Shown here: positions 26,148 to 35,916 of the stretch, in pieces
Position numbering within the stretch: the stretch's first letter is position 1
Layout: every line of letters begins with the position of its first letter
From: an uncultured Eggerthella sp.
GTDB lineage: Bacteria; Actinomycetota; Coriobacteriia; Coriobacteriales; Eggerthellaceae
Assembly: GCA_900538545.1 (NCBI GenBank)
Contig: UPYK01000009.1
Coordinates: 1 to 64,000, forward strand
Length of the DNA stretch: 64,000 nucleotides
Reading direction: 5' to 3'
Notes under the pieces: model-generated
Told to the model about the DNA's origin: nothing
Database searches by the model: none
What the model saw: the letters and a program-made list of their open reading frames with translations, nothing else
Made by a program: the position numbers and the translations under genes

Positions 26148-29100
26148 ATGTCAGCGAAGATTCTGGTCAAGCAGGTCGACCAGGCGGTGGTAACCCATCT
26201 TGCCGAGACCTTCGACCTTCCTTATTTCATAGCTGCTACGCTCGCTTCGCGCGGGGTCATTCAAGATGAGCAGGTGGAGAGGTTCCTCCACCCATCGCTC
26301 GTGCGCGATTGGCGCGACCCGTATGACATCGAAGGCATGGAAGAGGTCATCGAACGATTGCTCGCAGCGCTCAAACGCAGCGCGCGTATCCTCGTCTTCG
26401 GCGATTTCGATGTGGACGGCATAACGGCAACTTCCATCATGACACGTGGGCTCCGAGCGCTCGGGGCAGAGGTCATTTCCTTCATTCCCTTGCGCTTCGA
26501 AGAGGGCTATGGACTTTCGGCTAAGGCGATCGAGCGCGTTATTGGGATGAGCCCCGATCTGGTCATCACGGTCGATAACGGCATCGCTGCCTCCGATGAG
26601 GTCGAGCACTTGAAACGCGAAGGCATCGAGGTCATCATCACCGACCATCATGAGCCTGCCGAAGCGGTGCCCAAAGGGGTGCCGCTCATCGATCCGAAAT
26701 GCGGAAACAACCCGAGTTCGATCCTGGCAGGTGCAGGGGTCGCACTCAAGGCCATTCAAGCCTTAGGGGCTCGACTGGGCAAGCCGCATCTTTGGCACGA
26801 CCTGGTCGATCTGGCAACGCTGGGCACGATCGCCGATCTTATGCCCATGGTGGATGAGAATCGCGCACTCGTTGCAGAGGGCCTTACAATGCTCAACAGC
26901 GAACCGCGTGCCTGCATCGAAGCGCTCATGGTCCAGGCAGGCATAGAGCCCGGCACCTTGAGCTCGGTTAACCTTGGCTTCACGCTCATTCCGCGGCTCA
27001 ATGCGGCAGGGCGCATGGGCAATGCTCAGCTTGCGCTCGATCTGCTTCTCTGCGACGATCCCTCTGAATGCATGCGCCTCGCAGCGCAGCTCGAGGATAA
27101 CAACAACGAACGCCGCCGCATCGAGGCTGAGCTTTCCGAGGTTGCTCAAGAACAGGCAGCGCAGAGCTATACGGGTCAACGTGCGCTCGTGGTCTTTGGC
27201 GAAGGCTGGCATGAAGGAGTGAAGGGTATCGTTGCTTCGCGCCTGGTCAATACCTATCGCGTGCCTTCGCTGCTCTTTACGATCGAAGATGGCGAAGCGC
27301 GCGGCTCGGGACGAAGCGTAGGAGATATCAATCTCTTCAAAGCGGTCGAGCACTGCAAGCATCTTCTCACCCGTTACGGCGGGCATGAGGCAGCGGTGGG
27401 CGTCACGTTGCCGAGTGCGAATCTCGATGAATTCTACCGCGAGCTCTGCTCGTATCTCGATACGCTTCCTGCTGAATGCTTCGAGGCGAGTGTGAAAGCT
27501 GATGCGATCGTCGATCTTTCGGAGCTCACGCTCGAAAACGTTGCGAAGATCGATCTCCTTGCTCCCTTCGGTCAAGAGAACGCCGTTCCGCATTATCTTG
27601 CGCGAGGTGTGTTCTTGGAGCAGGCAAAAGCGGTCGGGGCTGAGAAGAATCATCTCTCAGCACGGCTCTCCGATGGGGTGAACAGCGTTGCGGCTATCAT
27701 GTTCCGTGCTCCCAACATCACGGAGCTGCTCAGGTGCAAATGCGCGCTCGATGCGGTATTCCGTCTGCAGATCGATACGTGGAAGAACTACAGAAGCGTC
27801 AAAGCGATGGTGGACCATATCGCACCGCTCGATGCTTCGGACTGCCCATGCTGCGATCAGGCGACCACCTCCTTTCTCCACGAGCTGAGCGATTCATATT
27901 GCGATGCGTGTCCTTCTGCTTCTTTTGGGGCGCAAGAGGAACCTTCGAACGCTTTCGTCAAGAGCAACCGCGAGCAGTGGGAGGTGCTCGCGAAGAGAGA
28001 ACCGCAGACCCTGCGCAGCAAGCTCGCTTCTGCTCTCATTGGAACAGCGACGCTCCATGAAGCGCAAGCCAAGACGCTCGATTTGCTCGACGCAGGGGAG
28101 TCGGTGTTCTCGGTCATGGGAACGGGACGGGGCAAATCGCTCATCTTCCACCTCTTCGCGATCGAACTGGCGCTCAAACAGCATAAACAGAGCATCTTCC
28201 TCTATCCGTTGCGTGCGCTCATCTCCGATCAGGCGTTCCATCTGCGTGAGGTGGTTTCACGCTTCGGCATAACCGTCGAAGTGCTCATGGGAGCTACCCC
28301 GCAAGAAGAACGCGCGCGTATCCTCGCTGGTCTCGAACGGGGAAGCGTCGATATCATCCTCACTACGCCAGAATACCTGGCCTGCCACGTGAACGAGCTT
28401 GCGAAGAAGGGCTCGTTCGGATTCGTGACGATCGATGAGGCCCACCATGTAGGACTGGCGCGCGAGGATTTCCGCGTTGCTTACAAGCATATCTGCGATT
28501 GCCTGCATGCGCTTGGCGATCCGCAGGTTCTCGCTGTTACCGCGACCGCTAACGATGCGATCGCGAAGGGCCTGATCGATCTCTTGCCGCTCGATGTCTA
28601 TGTGGCAGATGAGTGGGTACGCACCAATCTGCATATCGACGATAAACGCAACATACGCAAGCGCGATCTCTACCTTGCTTCGATCGTTGCATCGGGAGAG
28701 AAGACGATCGTGTATGTGAACTCTCGCATGGAAACCATCATGCTCACCAAGCGTTTGCGCGAACTGGTGCCTCATCTCGCATGGCGTATCGGCTTCTATA
28801 ATGCGGGGCTTACCCGTGCGGAGCGCAATCGGATCGAGGAGCTGTTCCGCAATGACGAACTGAGCGTGCTCATAGCTACCTCAGCCTTCGGCGAAGGGGT
28901 CGATCTTCCTCATATCCGTCATGTGGTGCTCTACCATATGCCCTTTTCGGAGGTCGAGTTCAACCAGATGAGCGGGCGGGCGGGCCGCGATGGGGAAGAT
29001 GCCTTCATCCATCTGCTCTTCGGACGCAATGATGGCTCGATCAACCAATCGATCCTGCACGAGATGACGCCCACGCACGACAATATGGCACAGATCTATC

Positions 29101-29480
29101 GCGAATTGCGTCGTCAGCAGAAGGCGAGCGAAGAGCGCTTCTATGCGTTCGCATTCGATCAACTTGCAAGAAGCGTTACGTCGCTGTTCCCGACCTTTTC
29201 GGTCTCTATCGATCAGACGCGCTCGGGCGTTGCGGTCTTCGAAGAGCTTGGTCTGGTAGAAACGCGTACCGAACAGGTGAATGACAATACGCATCATTTC
29301 ATTCATGTCGTAGACTATAAAGGTAAAGTGGAACTGATAGACAGTGTTCGCTACCGCGAGGGTGTGGACGAGATCGCTTCCTTCGATCGTTTCAAGGATT
29401 GGGTGCTCTCTTGCTCTGCCGAAGAGCTCGAACGCTGTGTTCAAAAGCCGCTTATGCCGCACACTGAAGAAGAGAGGTAG
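26148..29480 (+). CDS. recJ: RecJ exonuclease fused to a RecQ-like DExH helicase
   Basis: An 1110-residue fusion. Residues 1-~560 are RecJ, a 5'-3' single-strand exonuclease for recombination and repair: FGDFDVDGITAT (84-95), VDNGIAA (142-148), TDHHEP (165-170), LGTIADLMPM, PRLNAAGRMG, and the DHHA1 region GSGRSVGDINLF with GGHEAAVGVTL. Residues ~563-592 hold four cysteines in two CxxC pairs (CPCC, CDAC), a probable zinc-binding linker. Residues ~620-1000 are a superfamily-2 helicase with Walker A MGTGRGKS (657-664), TIDEAHHVG (762-770) and QMSGRAGRDG (940-949). The tail is unassigned. An unbroken frame links both parts. The fusion may couple unwinding to digestion. Usual RecJ is ~570-780 residues. 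Confidence 0.9.
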   Translation: MSAKILVKQVDQAVVTHLAETFDLPYFIAATLASRGVIQDEQVERFLHPSLVRDWRDPYDIEGMEEVIERLLAALKRSARILVFGDFDVDGITATSIMTRGLRALGAEVISFIPLRFEEGYGLSAKAIERVIGMSPDLVITVDNGIAASDEVEHLKREGIEVIITDHHEPAEAVPKGVPLIDPKCGNNPSSILAGAGVALKAIQALGARLGKPHLWHDLVDLATLGTIADLMPMVDENRALVAEGLTMLNSEPRACIEALMVQAGIEPGTLSSVNLGFTLIPRLNAAGRMGNAQLALDLLLCDDPSECMRLAAQLEDNNNERRRIEAELSEVAQEQAAQSYTGQRALVVFGEGWHEGVKGIVASRLVNTYRVPSLLFTIEDGEARGSGRSVGDINLFKAVEHCKHLLTRYGGHEAAVGVTLPSANLDEFYRELCSYLDTLPAECFEASVKADAIVDLSELTLENVAKIDLLAPFGQENAVPHYLARGVFLEQAKAVGAEKNHLSARLSDGVNSVAAIMFRAPNITELLRCKCALDAVFRLQIDTWKNYRSVKAMVDHIAPLDASDCPCCDQATTSFLHELSDSYCDACPSASFGAQEEPSNAFVKSNREQWEVLAKREPQTLRSKLASALIGTATLHEAQAKTLDLLDAGESVFSVMGTGRGKSLIFHLFAIELALKQHKQSIFLYPLRALISDQAFHLREVVSRFGITVEVLMGATPQEERARILAGLERGSVDIILTTPEYLACHVNELAKKGSFGFVTIDEAHHVGLAREDFRVAYKHICDCLHALGDPQVLAVTATANDAIAKGLIDLLPLDVYVADEWVRTNLHIDDKRNIRKRDLYLASIVASGEKTIVYVNSRMETIMLTKRLRELVPHLAWRIGFYNAGLTRAERNRIEELFRNDELSVLIATSAFGEGVDLPHIRHVVLYHMPFSEVEFNQMSGRAGRDGEDAFIHLLFGRNDGSINQSILHEMTPTHDNMAQIYRELRRQQKASEERFYAFAFDQLARSVTSLFPTFSVSIDQTRSGVAVFEELGLVETRTEQVNDNTHHFIHVVDYKGKVELIDSVRYREGVDEIASFDRFKDWVLSCSAEELERCVQKPLMPHTEEER

Positions 29481-29484
29481 TAGG

Positions 29485-31824
29485 ATGCCGCCTAAGAACG
29501 CAATACAGAACCTATCGGGCAGCACGACCTCGATCGATCCCTTCATCGCGGCGGCAACTACGGCGCCGCAGGGGTTTTCGGCTGAAGAGCGCTTCGAGGC
29601 GCTCCTCGAGCTGGCCTCAGGCTATCTGAACGAAGATGAACTGGCGCTCCTTAAGCGTGCTTTCGCGTTCGCTTCCGAAGCGCATGGTGACCAGAAGCGC
29701 AAATCGGGCGAACCGTTCGTCATCCATCCGGTCGAGGTCGCTATCATCCTAGCCGATCTGCGCATGGACGTCGAAGTGCTCTGTGCCGCGCTTCTGCACG
29801 ATACCGTTGAAGATACCGCCGCAACCAAAGAACAGGTGGCAGAAGAGTTCTCGCCGCAGATCGCAGAGCTCGTGGATGGCGTCACGAAGATCTCGAAGAT
29901 CGAGGTCGAAGATTTGAACGATGAACAGGCGCAGACGTTCCGCAAGATGCTCGTGGCGATGAACCGCGACATTCGCGTGGTTGTCATCAAGCTTGCCGAC
30001 CGTTTGCACAACATGCGCACGCTCTCAGCGCTGCGCGAGGATCGCCGTATCTTCAAGTCGCGTGAAACGCGCGAGATCTATGCACCGATCGCACACCGCC
30101 TGGGCATCAGCTCCATCAAATGGGAGCTTGAGGATCTTGCCTTCTTCTATCTCGAGCCGAACAAATTCAAGCAGGTCTCGCGCATGGTCTCGGAAACCCG
30201 CCATGAGCGCGAGGAATATCTGCAGAACGTCATCGACATCCTCAAAGAGGAGATGGAGAAGATCGGTGTCGAGGCGCGCTTCATGGGGCGCCCGAAGCAT
30301 CTCTACTCTATCTATTCAAAGATGACGAAGAAGGGCAAGGGTTTCTCTGAGGTATATGACCTGATCGCGGTGCGCATCATCGTGGACTCCGTAAGCGATT
30401 GCTATTCGGTGCTCGGTGCGGTCCACACGCTCTGGCATCCGATGCCAGGGCGCTTCAAAGACTACATTGCGATGCCGAAGTTCAACATGTACCAAAGCCT
30501 GCACACTACGGTCATCGGTCCTGCGGGACGTCCGCTCGAGGTGCAGATCCGAACCGAAGAGATGCACCGCGTGAGCGAATATGGCGTTGCCGCTCATTGG
30601 CGCTATAAGGAAAGCGGCACGCGGAAGGGGGATAAGGATCTCGAGAAGCAGATCGCCTGGCTGCGCGAGATGGTCGACTGGCAAGACGAGACGAAGGATT
30701 CACGCGAGTTCTTGAAATCGCTCAAGGTTGGCTTGGCACCGAAGGAAGTCTACGTCTTCACTCCCAAGGGCAAAGCGCTCAGCTTGCGCGCTGGTTCCAC
30801 GCCGGTCGATTTTGCTTACGCGATCCACACGGAAGTGGGCAACCACTGCGTGGGAGCGAAGGTCAACGGCAGCATCGTGCCGCTGAGCTACGAGCTCCAG
30901 CAGGGTGATCGTGTTGAGATCCTCACGCAGAAGAGCGCCAGTCCTTCACGCGATTGGCTCAATATCGTGAAGACCCCCTCTGCGCGCTCGAAGATCCGTT
31001 CCTATTTCTCGAAGATCTCTCGTGGCGACGATCTCCAGGCAGGGCACGATAAGCTCACCCGCGAAATGCGCAAGCACGGGCTGGGTATCTCGTCTGCGCA
31101 ATCGATGCGCGCGATCAAGCAGGTCGCAGAGACCCTCGGGTTCAAGGACTCCGATGACATGCTCGTCAAGATCGGCAACGGTAAGGAGAGCGCTCAGCTC
31201 GTTGCCAACCGCTTGCTGAAGATCCTGGTCGACAAGGGAACCGAAGACGCTGAAAAGCCCGGCATTGGCACTTCCGCATCTTCAACAGGCAAGATGCCTC
31301 CCATGCTCACGAGCGTCAAGCGTCCGAAGAAGCACGAGACACATGCGGATAACGGCATTGTGGTGCGCGGTATCGACGATGTTCTCGTGCGCCTTTCGCG
31401 CTGCTGCAACCCGGTTCCAGGCGATGACATCGTTGGTTTCGTCACGCGTGGGCGCGGCGTTTCGGTTCATCGTAGCGATTGTCCGAATGCACAGGATCTC
31501 AGGCGTCATCCCGAACGCATCATCGAGGTGCATTGGGCAGATACCGCGCCTTCAGGTAAGGTATCGTTCAACGTCGAGATCTTGATCGAAGCGCTCGACC
31601 GCTTGAATCTGCTTCTCGATGTGGCGAAGGTCTTCGCCGATAATGGAGCGAACGTGCTCTCGGTCTCTTCTACCACCCATCGTGATAGCATGGTCGAGAT
31701 GCGTTTTCTCTTTCAAGTTTCAGATACGACCGCTATTTCGCGCATCTTGCAGCGTCTCCAGTCGGTCGAGGGGGTATTCGAGGCGCGCCGCATGATGCCG
31801 AACGCGACTTCGGATTCAAAATAA
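29485..31824 (+). CDS. rel: (p)ppGpp synthetase/hydrolase
   Basis: A 779-residue long RSH protein controlling the stringent response. In order: HD hydrolase (HPVEVAIILADL, ALLHDTVEDT, KLADRLHNMRTL), synthetase (MGRPKHLYSIYSKM, GRFKDYIAMPKFNMYQSLHT), TGS domain (VYVFTPKGKALSLRAGSTPV), a Cys/His zinc-type region (RCCNPVPGDDIVGFVTRG, VHRSDC) and a C-terminal ACT domain. Both catalytic halves look intact. The ATG at 29485, with a GAGAGG site 4 nt after the recJ stop, is preferred to a long upstream extension that overlaps recJ. Likely in an operon with recJ and the following hydrolase gene. Confidence 0.95.
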   Translation: MPPKNAIQNLSGSTTSIDPFIAAATTAPQGFSAEERFEALLELASGYLNEDELALLKRAFAFASEAHGDQKRKSGEPFVIHPVEVAIILADLRMDVEVLCAALLHDTVEDTAATKEQVAEEFSPQIAELVDGVTKISKIEVEDLNDEQAQTFRKMLVAMNRDIRVVVIKLADRLHNMRTLSALREDRRIFKSRETREIYAPIAHRLGISSIKWELEDLAFFYLEPNKFKQVSRMVSETRHEREEYLQNVIDILKEEMEKIGVEARFMGRPKHLYSIYSKMTKKGKGFSEVYDLIAVRIIVDSVSDCYSVLGAVHTLWHPMPGRFKDYIAMPKFNMYQSLHTTVIGPAGRPLEVQIRTEEMHRVSEYGVAAHWRYKESGTRKGDKDLEKQIAWLREMVDWQDETKDSREFLKSLKVGLAPKEVYVFTPKGKALSLRAGSTPVDFAYAIHTEVGNHCVGAKVNGSIVPLSYELQQGDRVEILTQKSASPSRDWLNIVKTPSARSKIRSYFSKISRGDDLQAGHDKLTREMRKHGLGISSAQSMRAIKQVAETLGFKDSDDMLVKIGNGKESAQLVANRLLKILVDKGTEDAEKPGIGTSASSTGKMPPMLTSVKRPKKHETHADNGIVVRGIDDVLVRLSRCCNPVPGDDIVGFVTRGRGVSVHRSDCPNAQDLRRHPERIIEVHWADTAPSGKVSFNVEILIEALDRLNLLLDVAKVFADNGANVLSVSSTTHRDSMVEMRFLFQVSDTTAISRILQRLQSVEGVFEARRMMPNATSDSK

Positions 31825-31865
31825 GGGCTACTGCGTTTTGTAGCAGCGAACAGGAGGGATTGCCC

Positions 31866-32552
31866 ATGTCAACTATAGAGATCACCCGTGGAGAGCGCGG
31901 CTTCATCGTTACCGGTGCCTGCGTGGATATCGAATTTCTCATTCTGGGAATGATCCAGAACAACACCTATTTCATCAGCGATGGCAAAGGCTTGATGGTG
32001 GTGGATCCTTCTGCGGATGTGAACCGCATCCTGGCGCTCATCGGCGACCGTAAGCTCGATGCGATCATCTGCACGCACCATCACAGCGACCATGTGGGCG
32101 CACTCAAAGAGCTGAAAGAGGCAACAGGGGCTTGCGTGTATGCTTCTGCCATCGATACTCCGGTCATCGAGAACCAGCCGGCACCCGATTTCGGTCCGCT
32201 CGTTGCTTCATGCAAGGTCGATAAGACGCTGAATGATGGCGATACGGTCACGGTCGGCAATATGAAATGGAAGGTCATCGCAACGCCTGGTCATACCCCC
32301 GGCGGCATCTGCCTGTTCCTTGATTCCGAATACGGTGAATACATCGAGCGTGCCAACGTGCTCATCTCAGGCGATACGCTCTTCGCTGGCTCTATCGGGC
32401 GTACGGATTTCGAGGGTGGCAATGATGCGCAGATGCGCAAATCGCTCAAGCGTCTCTCGCAGCTGCCCGATGATACGCTCGTGCTTCCCGGTCATAACTC
32501 GCTTACCACGATCGGTGATGAACAACGCCGTGTCTTCCGCTACTTCTGCTGA
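31866..32552 (+). CDS. Metallo-beta-lactamase-fold hydrolase (glyoxalase II-like)
   Basis: A 228-residue MBL-fold enzyme with the metal motif THHHSDHVG near residue 75, then GHTPGG, SGDTLFAGSIGRTDF and VLPGHN. This is the small GloB-like subgroup found after relA in Gram-positives, acting on thioesters such as lactoylglutathione analogues, though bacterial substrates are often unknown. The ATG at 31866 has an AGGAGGG site at good spacing; a TTG two codons earlier is too close. Stop is TGA. Confidence 0.85.
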   Translation: MSTIEITRGERGFIVTGACVDIEFLILGMIQNNTYFISDGKGLMVVDPSADVNRILALIGDRKLDAIICTHHHSDHVGALKELKEATGACVYASAIDTPVIENQPAPDFGPLVASCKVDKTLNDGDTVTVGNMKWKVIATPGHTPGGICLFLDSEYGEYIERANVLISGDTLFAGSIGRTDFEGGNDAQMRKSLKRLSQLPDDTLVLPGHNSLTTIGDEQRRVFRYFC

Positions 32553-32639
32553 AGTAACGCTACAATAGGAAAGACGCGCGCATTGCCTCATGCACGGAGG
32601 TCGCGCTAAGAGCACAGAGCTTTGAGGAGTTTACACGCT

Positions 32640-33272
32640 ATGAAACGGAGAACCACCAAGTTCAACTATTTTGATGCCTTCGCTTCGCAGGCGGAGCTTG
32701 CTGCGAAAGAAGCAGAACTGCTCATGCTCGTGGTCGAGAACTTCGACCGTGCTGAGAAGCTTCAGGAATACCTGCCAGAAGCACATCGGATCGAGAACGA
32801 GGCCGATGAAGTGCATCACAGCATTCACGATGCGCTCTTGCCCGATTTTGTGCCACCGCTCGATCGCGAGGATATCACTTCGATCGCTTCCTCACTTGAT
32901 GAGGTGGTCGACTTGATCGAAGAGCTCATCTTGAGCTTCTATATGTATGATGTGCGTTTCATGCATACCGATGCGATCGAATTCGCGAAGATCCTGCATA
33001 AATCCTGCATCGCACTGTGCGGTGCTGTGAAGGAATTCCCGCGGGCACGTAAGTCCGTGCCGTTCAAAGCGGGTGTCGTTGAGGTCAACGATCTCGAAGA
33101 AGAAGCCGACCGTCTCTACCTTGAAGCTATGCGACGCTTGTTCACTGAAGATTCTGAGCATTTCATGCGCGTTATGGTCTGGTCATCGATCTTCGATCTG
33201 TTCGAAGACTGTATCGACCAGTGCGAAACGATCGCCGATCGCATGAGCGCGATCGTGCTCAAGAATGGCTAG
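32640..33272 (+). CDS. DUF47 (PhoU-like) phosphate transport accessory protein
   Basis: A 210-residue all-helical DUF47/PhoU-like protein (FDAFASQAELAAKEAELL near the start, IEEEADxxxH-type motifs: IENEADEVHHSIHDAL and VNDLEEEADRLYLEA). Members usually sit beside PiT transporters and are thought to control phosphate uptake. Here the partner transporter is at 19514. The ATG at 32640 follows a GAGGAG site; an upstream TTG is less likely. Confidence 0.85.
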   Translation: MKRRTTKFNYFDAFASQAELAAKEAELLMLVVENFDRAEKLQEYLPEAHRIENEADEVHHSIHDALLPDFVPPLDREDITSIASSLDEVVDLIEELILSFYMYDVRFMHTDAIEFAKILHKSCIALCGAVKEFPRARKSVPFKAGVVEVNDLEEEADRLYLEAMRRLFTEDSEHFMRVMVWSSIFDLFEDCIDQCETIADRMSAIVLKNG

Positions 33273-33437
33273 TCGCTCCGTTCGCAAGCGATAAGCCACG
33301 CAAGCTGTGCTTTTTGGGAAGCTTCGCGCCAACCATTACGTTTACAGAAAAATACTTTCTTCTAGCTGCACGGACAGGTTGCTCGCACGTGATTGTGTTA
33401 TCTTTGTTGTGCAGTTTTCTCAAGAAGAAAGTTAACC

Positions 33438-34718
33438 ATGTCACTTGTTGTTGCTAAGTTCGGCGGTACCTCGGTCGCATCGCCCGAACGCATCCAGAAT
33501 GTTGCAAAACGCCTCATCCAAAAGAAGGAAGAGGGCAATCAGGTCGTTGCGGTGGTTTCCGCTATGGGCAAGACCACCGATGAACTGCTCGATCTTGCCA
33601 ATGCGGTGAATACCATCCCTACCAAACGCGAGATGGACATGCTGCTCTCAACGGGCGAGCAAGTCAGCATGGCGTTACTAGCGATGGCTATCCAGGCGCT
33701 CGGCCATGAAGCAATGAGTTTCACCGGTTGGCAGGCCGGCATCGTTACTGATGATGAATTCTCCAGCGCGAAGATTGAGATCGTTCAAGCGGATCGCATT
33801 CGCGAAGAGCTCGAGCGCGGTGCGATCGTGGTGGTCGCAGGCTTCCAAGGCCTTACGCATGATGGTGACATCACTACGCTCGGTCGCGGTGGTTCGGATA
33901 CTACGGCTGTCGCTTTGGCATCGGGTCTTGATGCGGATGTGTGCGAGATCTATTCGGACGTCGACGGCATCTATACGGCCGACCCGCGCGTTGCTCCCCA
34001 TGCGCGCAAGCTCGATGTGGTTTCCTACGATGATATGCTCGAGCTTTCGAGCGAAGGTGCAGGAGTCCTGCAGTCACGCGCTGTTGAATTCGCGCGTAAA
34101 TACAAGGTGGTCATTCATTCCCGTTCGGCATTTAGCGATGAGCCGGGAACTATCGTCAAGGAGGTTGCTCCAAACATGGAACACGCCATTATCACGGGCA
34201 TTGCTCACGATACATCGGAGATGAAGGTCACCATTCGTGGTCTTGCAGATGAAGCAGGCATGGCTGCACGCGTTTTCTCGCTTCTTGCGAGCAACCGCGT
34301 TTCGGTCGATATGATCATCCAGAATGCCACGAGCGGTGGCAATGCTAACATCAGCTTCACGTTCCCAGGTTCGCAGCGTGATCTTGCGCTTGCTGCGGTG
34401 GACGAGATCGCCAAAGAGCTCAACGCCTCAGAGGTCTTCGTGGATGAGAACATCGCAAAGGTCTCCCTGGTCGGCACGGGTATGAAATCGAGCCCTGGTG
34501 TGGCTGCACGTGCGTTCAAAGCGCTCGCCGATAACAAGGTCAACATCTTGATGATCTCCACCAGCCCGATCCGTATCTCGGTCGTGGTCGACGGCGATCA
34601 GGTAGAAACGGCAGTTCAGTGCCTCCATACTGAATTCGGGCTCGATTCAGATAGTATTTTCGAAGAAACGCAGCTTTCCGCCGAAGAGATCGCTGCCAAG
34701 ATGAACAAAGGACGTTAG
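33438..34718 (+). CDS. lysC: Aspartokinase
   Basis: A 426-residue aspartate kinase starting VVAKFGGTSVASPERI, with the substrate loop TTLGRGGSDTTAVALA and YTADPR region, then two C-terminal ACT domains (MKVTIRGLADEAGMAARVF and VSLVGTGMKSSPGVAARAF). It catalyses the first step of lysine, threonine, methionine and diaminopimelate synthesis and is likely feedback-inhibited through the ACT domains. The ATG at 33438 gives the canonical start. It is followed 3 nt later by asd, one operon. Confidence 0.95.
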   Translation: MSLVVAKFGGTSVASPERIQNVAKRLIQKKEEGNQVVAVVSAMGKTTDELLDLANAVNTIPTKREMDMLLSTGEQVSMALLAMAIQALGHEAMSFTGWQAGIVTDDEFSSAKIEIVQADRIREELERGAIVVVAGFQGLTHDGDITTLGRGGSDTTAVALASGLDADVCEIYSDVDGIYTADPRVAPHARKLDVVSYDDMLELSSEGAGVLQSRAVEFARKYKVVIHSRSAFSDEPGTIVKEVAPNMEHAIITGIAHDTSEMKVTIRGLADEAGMAARVFSLLASNRVSVDMIIQNATSGGNANISFTFPGSQRDLALAAVDEIAKELNASEVFVDENIAKVSLVGTGMKSSPGVAARAFKALADNKVNILMISTSPIRISVVVDGDQVETAVQCLHTEFGLDSDSIFEETQLSAEEIAAKMNKGR

Positions 34719-34721
34719 AAC

Positions 34722-35762
34722 ATGGCTTGGACGAAAGAGATTCCCGCTAATCCGGTTGTTGCGGTTGCAGGCGCCACCGGCGCGGTAGGTCGTGAATTCC
34801 TCGAGGTGCTGCATGACCTCGATTTTCCTGCTTCTGAGGTGCGTGCGCTCGCTTCTTCGCGCTCGGCAGGCAAGAAGCTTCCCTTCAAGGGTTGTGGCCA
34901 GGTTCCCGCAGGCGATCTGATCGTCGAAGAGATGACCCCGGCAAGCTTCGAGGGCGTTGATATCGCGCTCTTCTCGGCTGGCGCGGGTGTTTCGAAAGAA
35001 ATGCGCGAGGCGGTTGTTGCTGCAGGCGCGGTCATGATCGATAACTCGAGCGCTTTCCGCATGGAAGAGGACGTGCCGCTGGTCGTTCCTGAGGTCAACC
35101 CGGAAGATGTGGCGTGGCACAACGGCGTGATCGCTAATCCGAACTGCTCCACCATCCAGATGGTGGTTGCGCTAAAGCCGCTCTACGATATCGCTCCTAT
35201 CAAGCGTGTGGTCGTTTCGACCTATCAGGCCGCATCAGGCGCTGGCGCTGCTGCGATGGACGAGCTCTATGAGCAGACCCGCGAATTCCTGGAGGGCAAG
35301 GATCTTACCGTGGATGCATTCGCGCATCAGATCGCGTTCAACGTGATCCCGCACATCGATGTGTTCATGGAGGATGCTTCCACGAAGGAAGAGTGGAAGA
35401 TGGTCGTGGAAACGAAGAAGATCATGCACGATGATAGCCTGGCGGTAAGCGCCACCTGCGTGCGCGTCCCTGTGCTCCGTTGTCATGGCGAATCGATCAA
35501 TGTCGAATTCAAGAGCACTATCACGCCAGAGCAAGCGCGTGAGGCTCTCGAGGAAGCGCCGAACGTGGTCGTCATGGACGATACGGATAACAAGCTCTAT
35601 CCGATGCCGGGCTTGCTGGCTGGCACAAACGATACGTTCATCGGCCGCTTGCGCAAGGACCCGTCGGTCGAGAACGGCTTGGCGTTCTGGGTGGTAGCGG
35701 ATCAGATCCGCAAGGGCGCAGCGCTCAATGCGGTGCAGATCGCTCAATTGCTGCTTCCGTAA
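34722..35762 (+). CDS. asd: Aspartate-semialdehyde dehydrogenase
   Basis: A 346-residue NADP-dependent enzyme forming aspartate semialdehyde from aspartyl phosphate. It has the nucleotide fold VAVAGATGAVGREFLEVL, the catalytic cysteine in NPNCSTIQMV and the downstream QAASGAGAAAMDEL and NVIPHID. Co-operonic with lysC, giving the first two steps of the aspartate family pathway. A terminator follows. Confidence 0.95.
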   Translation: MAWTKEIPANPVVAVAGATGAVGREFLEVLHDLDFPASEVRALASSRSAGKKLPFKGCGQVPAGDLIVEEMTPASFEGVDIALFSAGAGVSKEMREAVVAAGAVMIDNSSAFRMEEDVPLVVPEVNPEDVAWHNGVIANPNCSTIQMVVALKPLYDIAPIKRVVVSTYQAASGAGAAAMDELYEQTREFLEGKDLTVDAFAHQIAFNVIPHIDVFMEDASTKEEWKMVVETKKIMHDDSLAVSATCVRVPVLRCHGESINVEFKSTITPEQAREALEEAPNVVVMDDTDNKLYPMPGLLAGTNDTFIGRLRKDPSVENGLAFWVVADQIRKGAALNAVQIAQLLLP

Positions 35763-35788
35763 CTGCTTCTGCAGACTATAGATCTTTC

Positions 35789-35822
35789 AAGCGCGAGGGT
35801 GCAGTGCCTTCGCGCTTTTTGT
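35789..35822 (+). terminator. Terminator after lysC-asd
   Basis: Stem AAGCGCGAGG (35789-35798) with CCTTCGCGCTT (35807-35817, one bulged T), an 8-nt loop and a run of T. Clear Rho-independent terminator. Confidence 0.8.
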
Positions 35823-35916
35823 TTGCAAGGAAACGCAACCATTACAATTCGCAGGTGCGCTTTCTCTATGCTGAGCTGCTTGTTAGTATGGGTGCAACCA
35901 AAGGGAAGGAGCAGCC

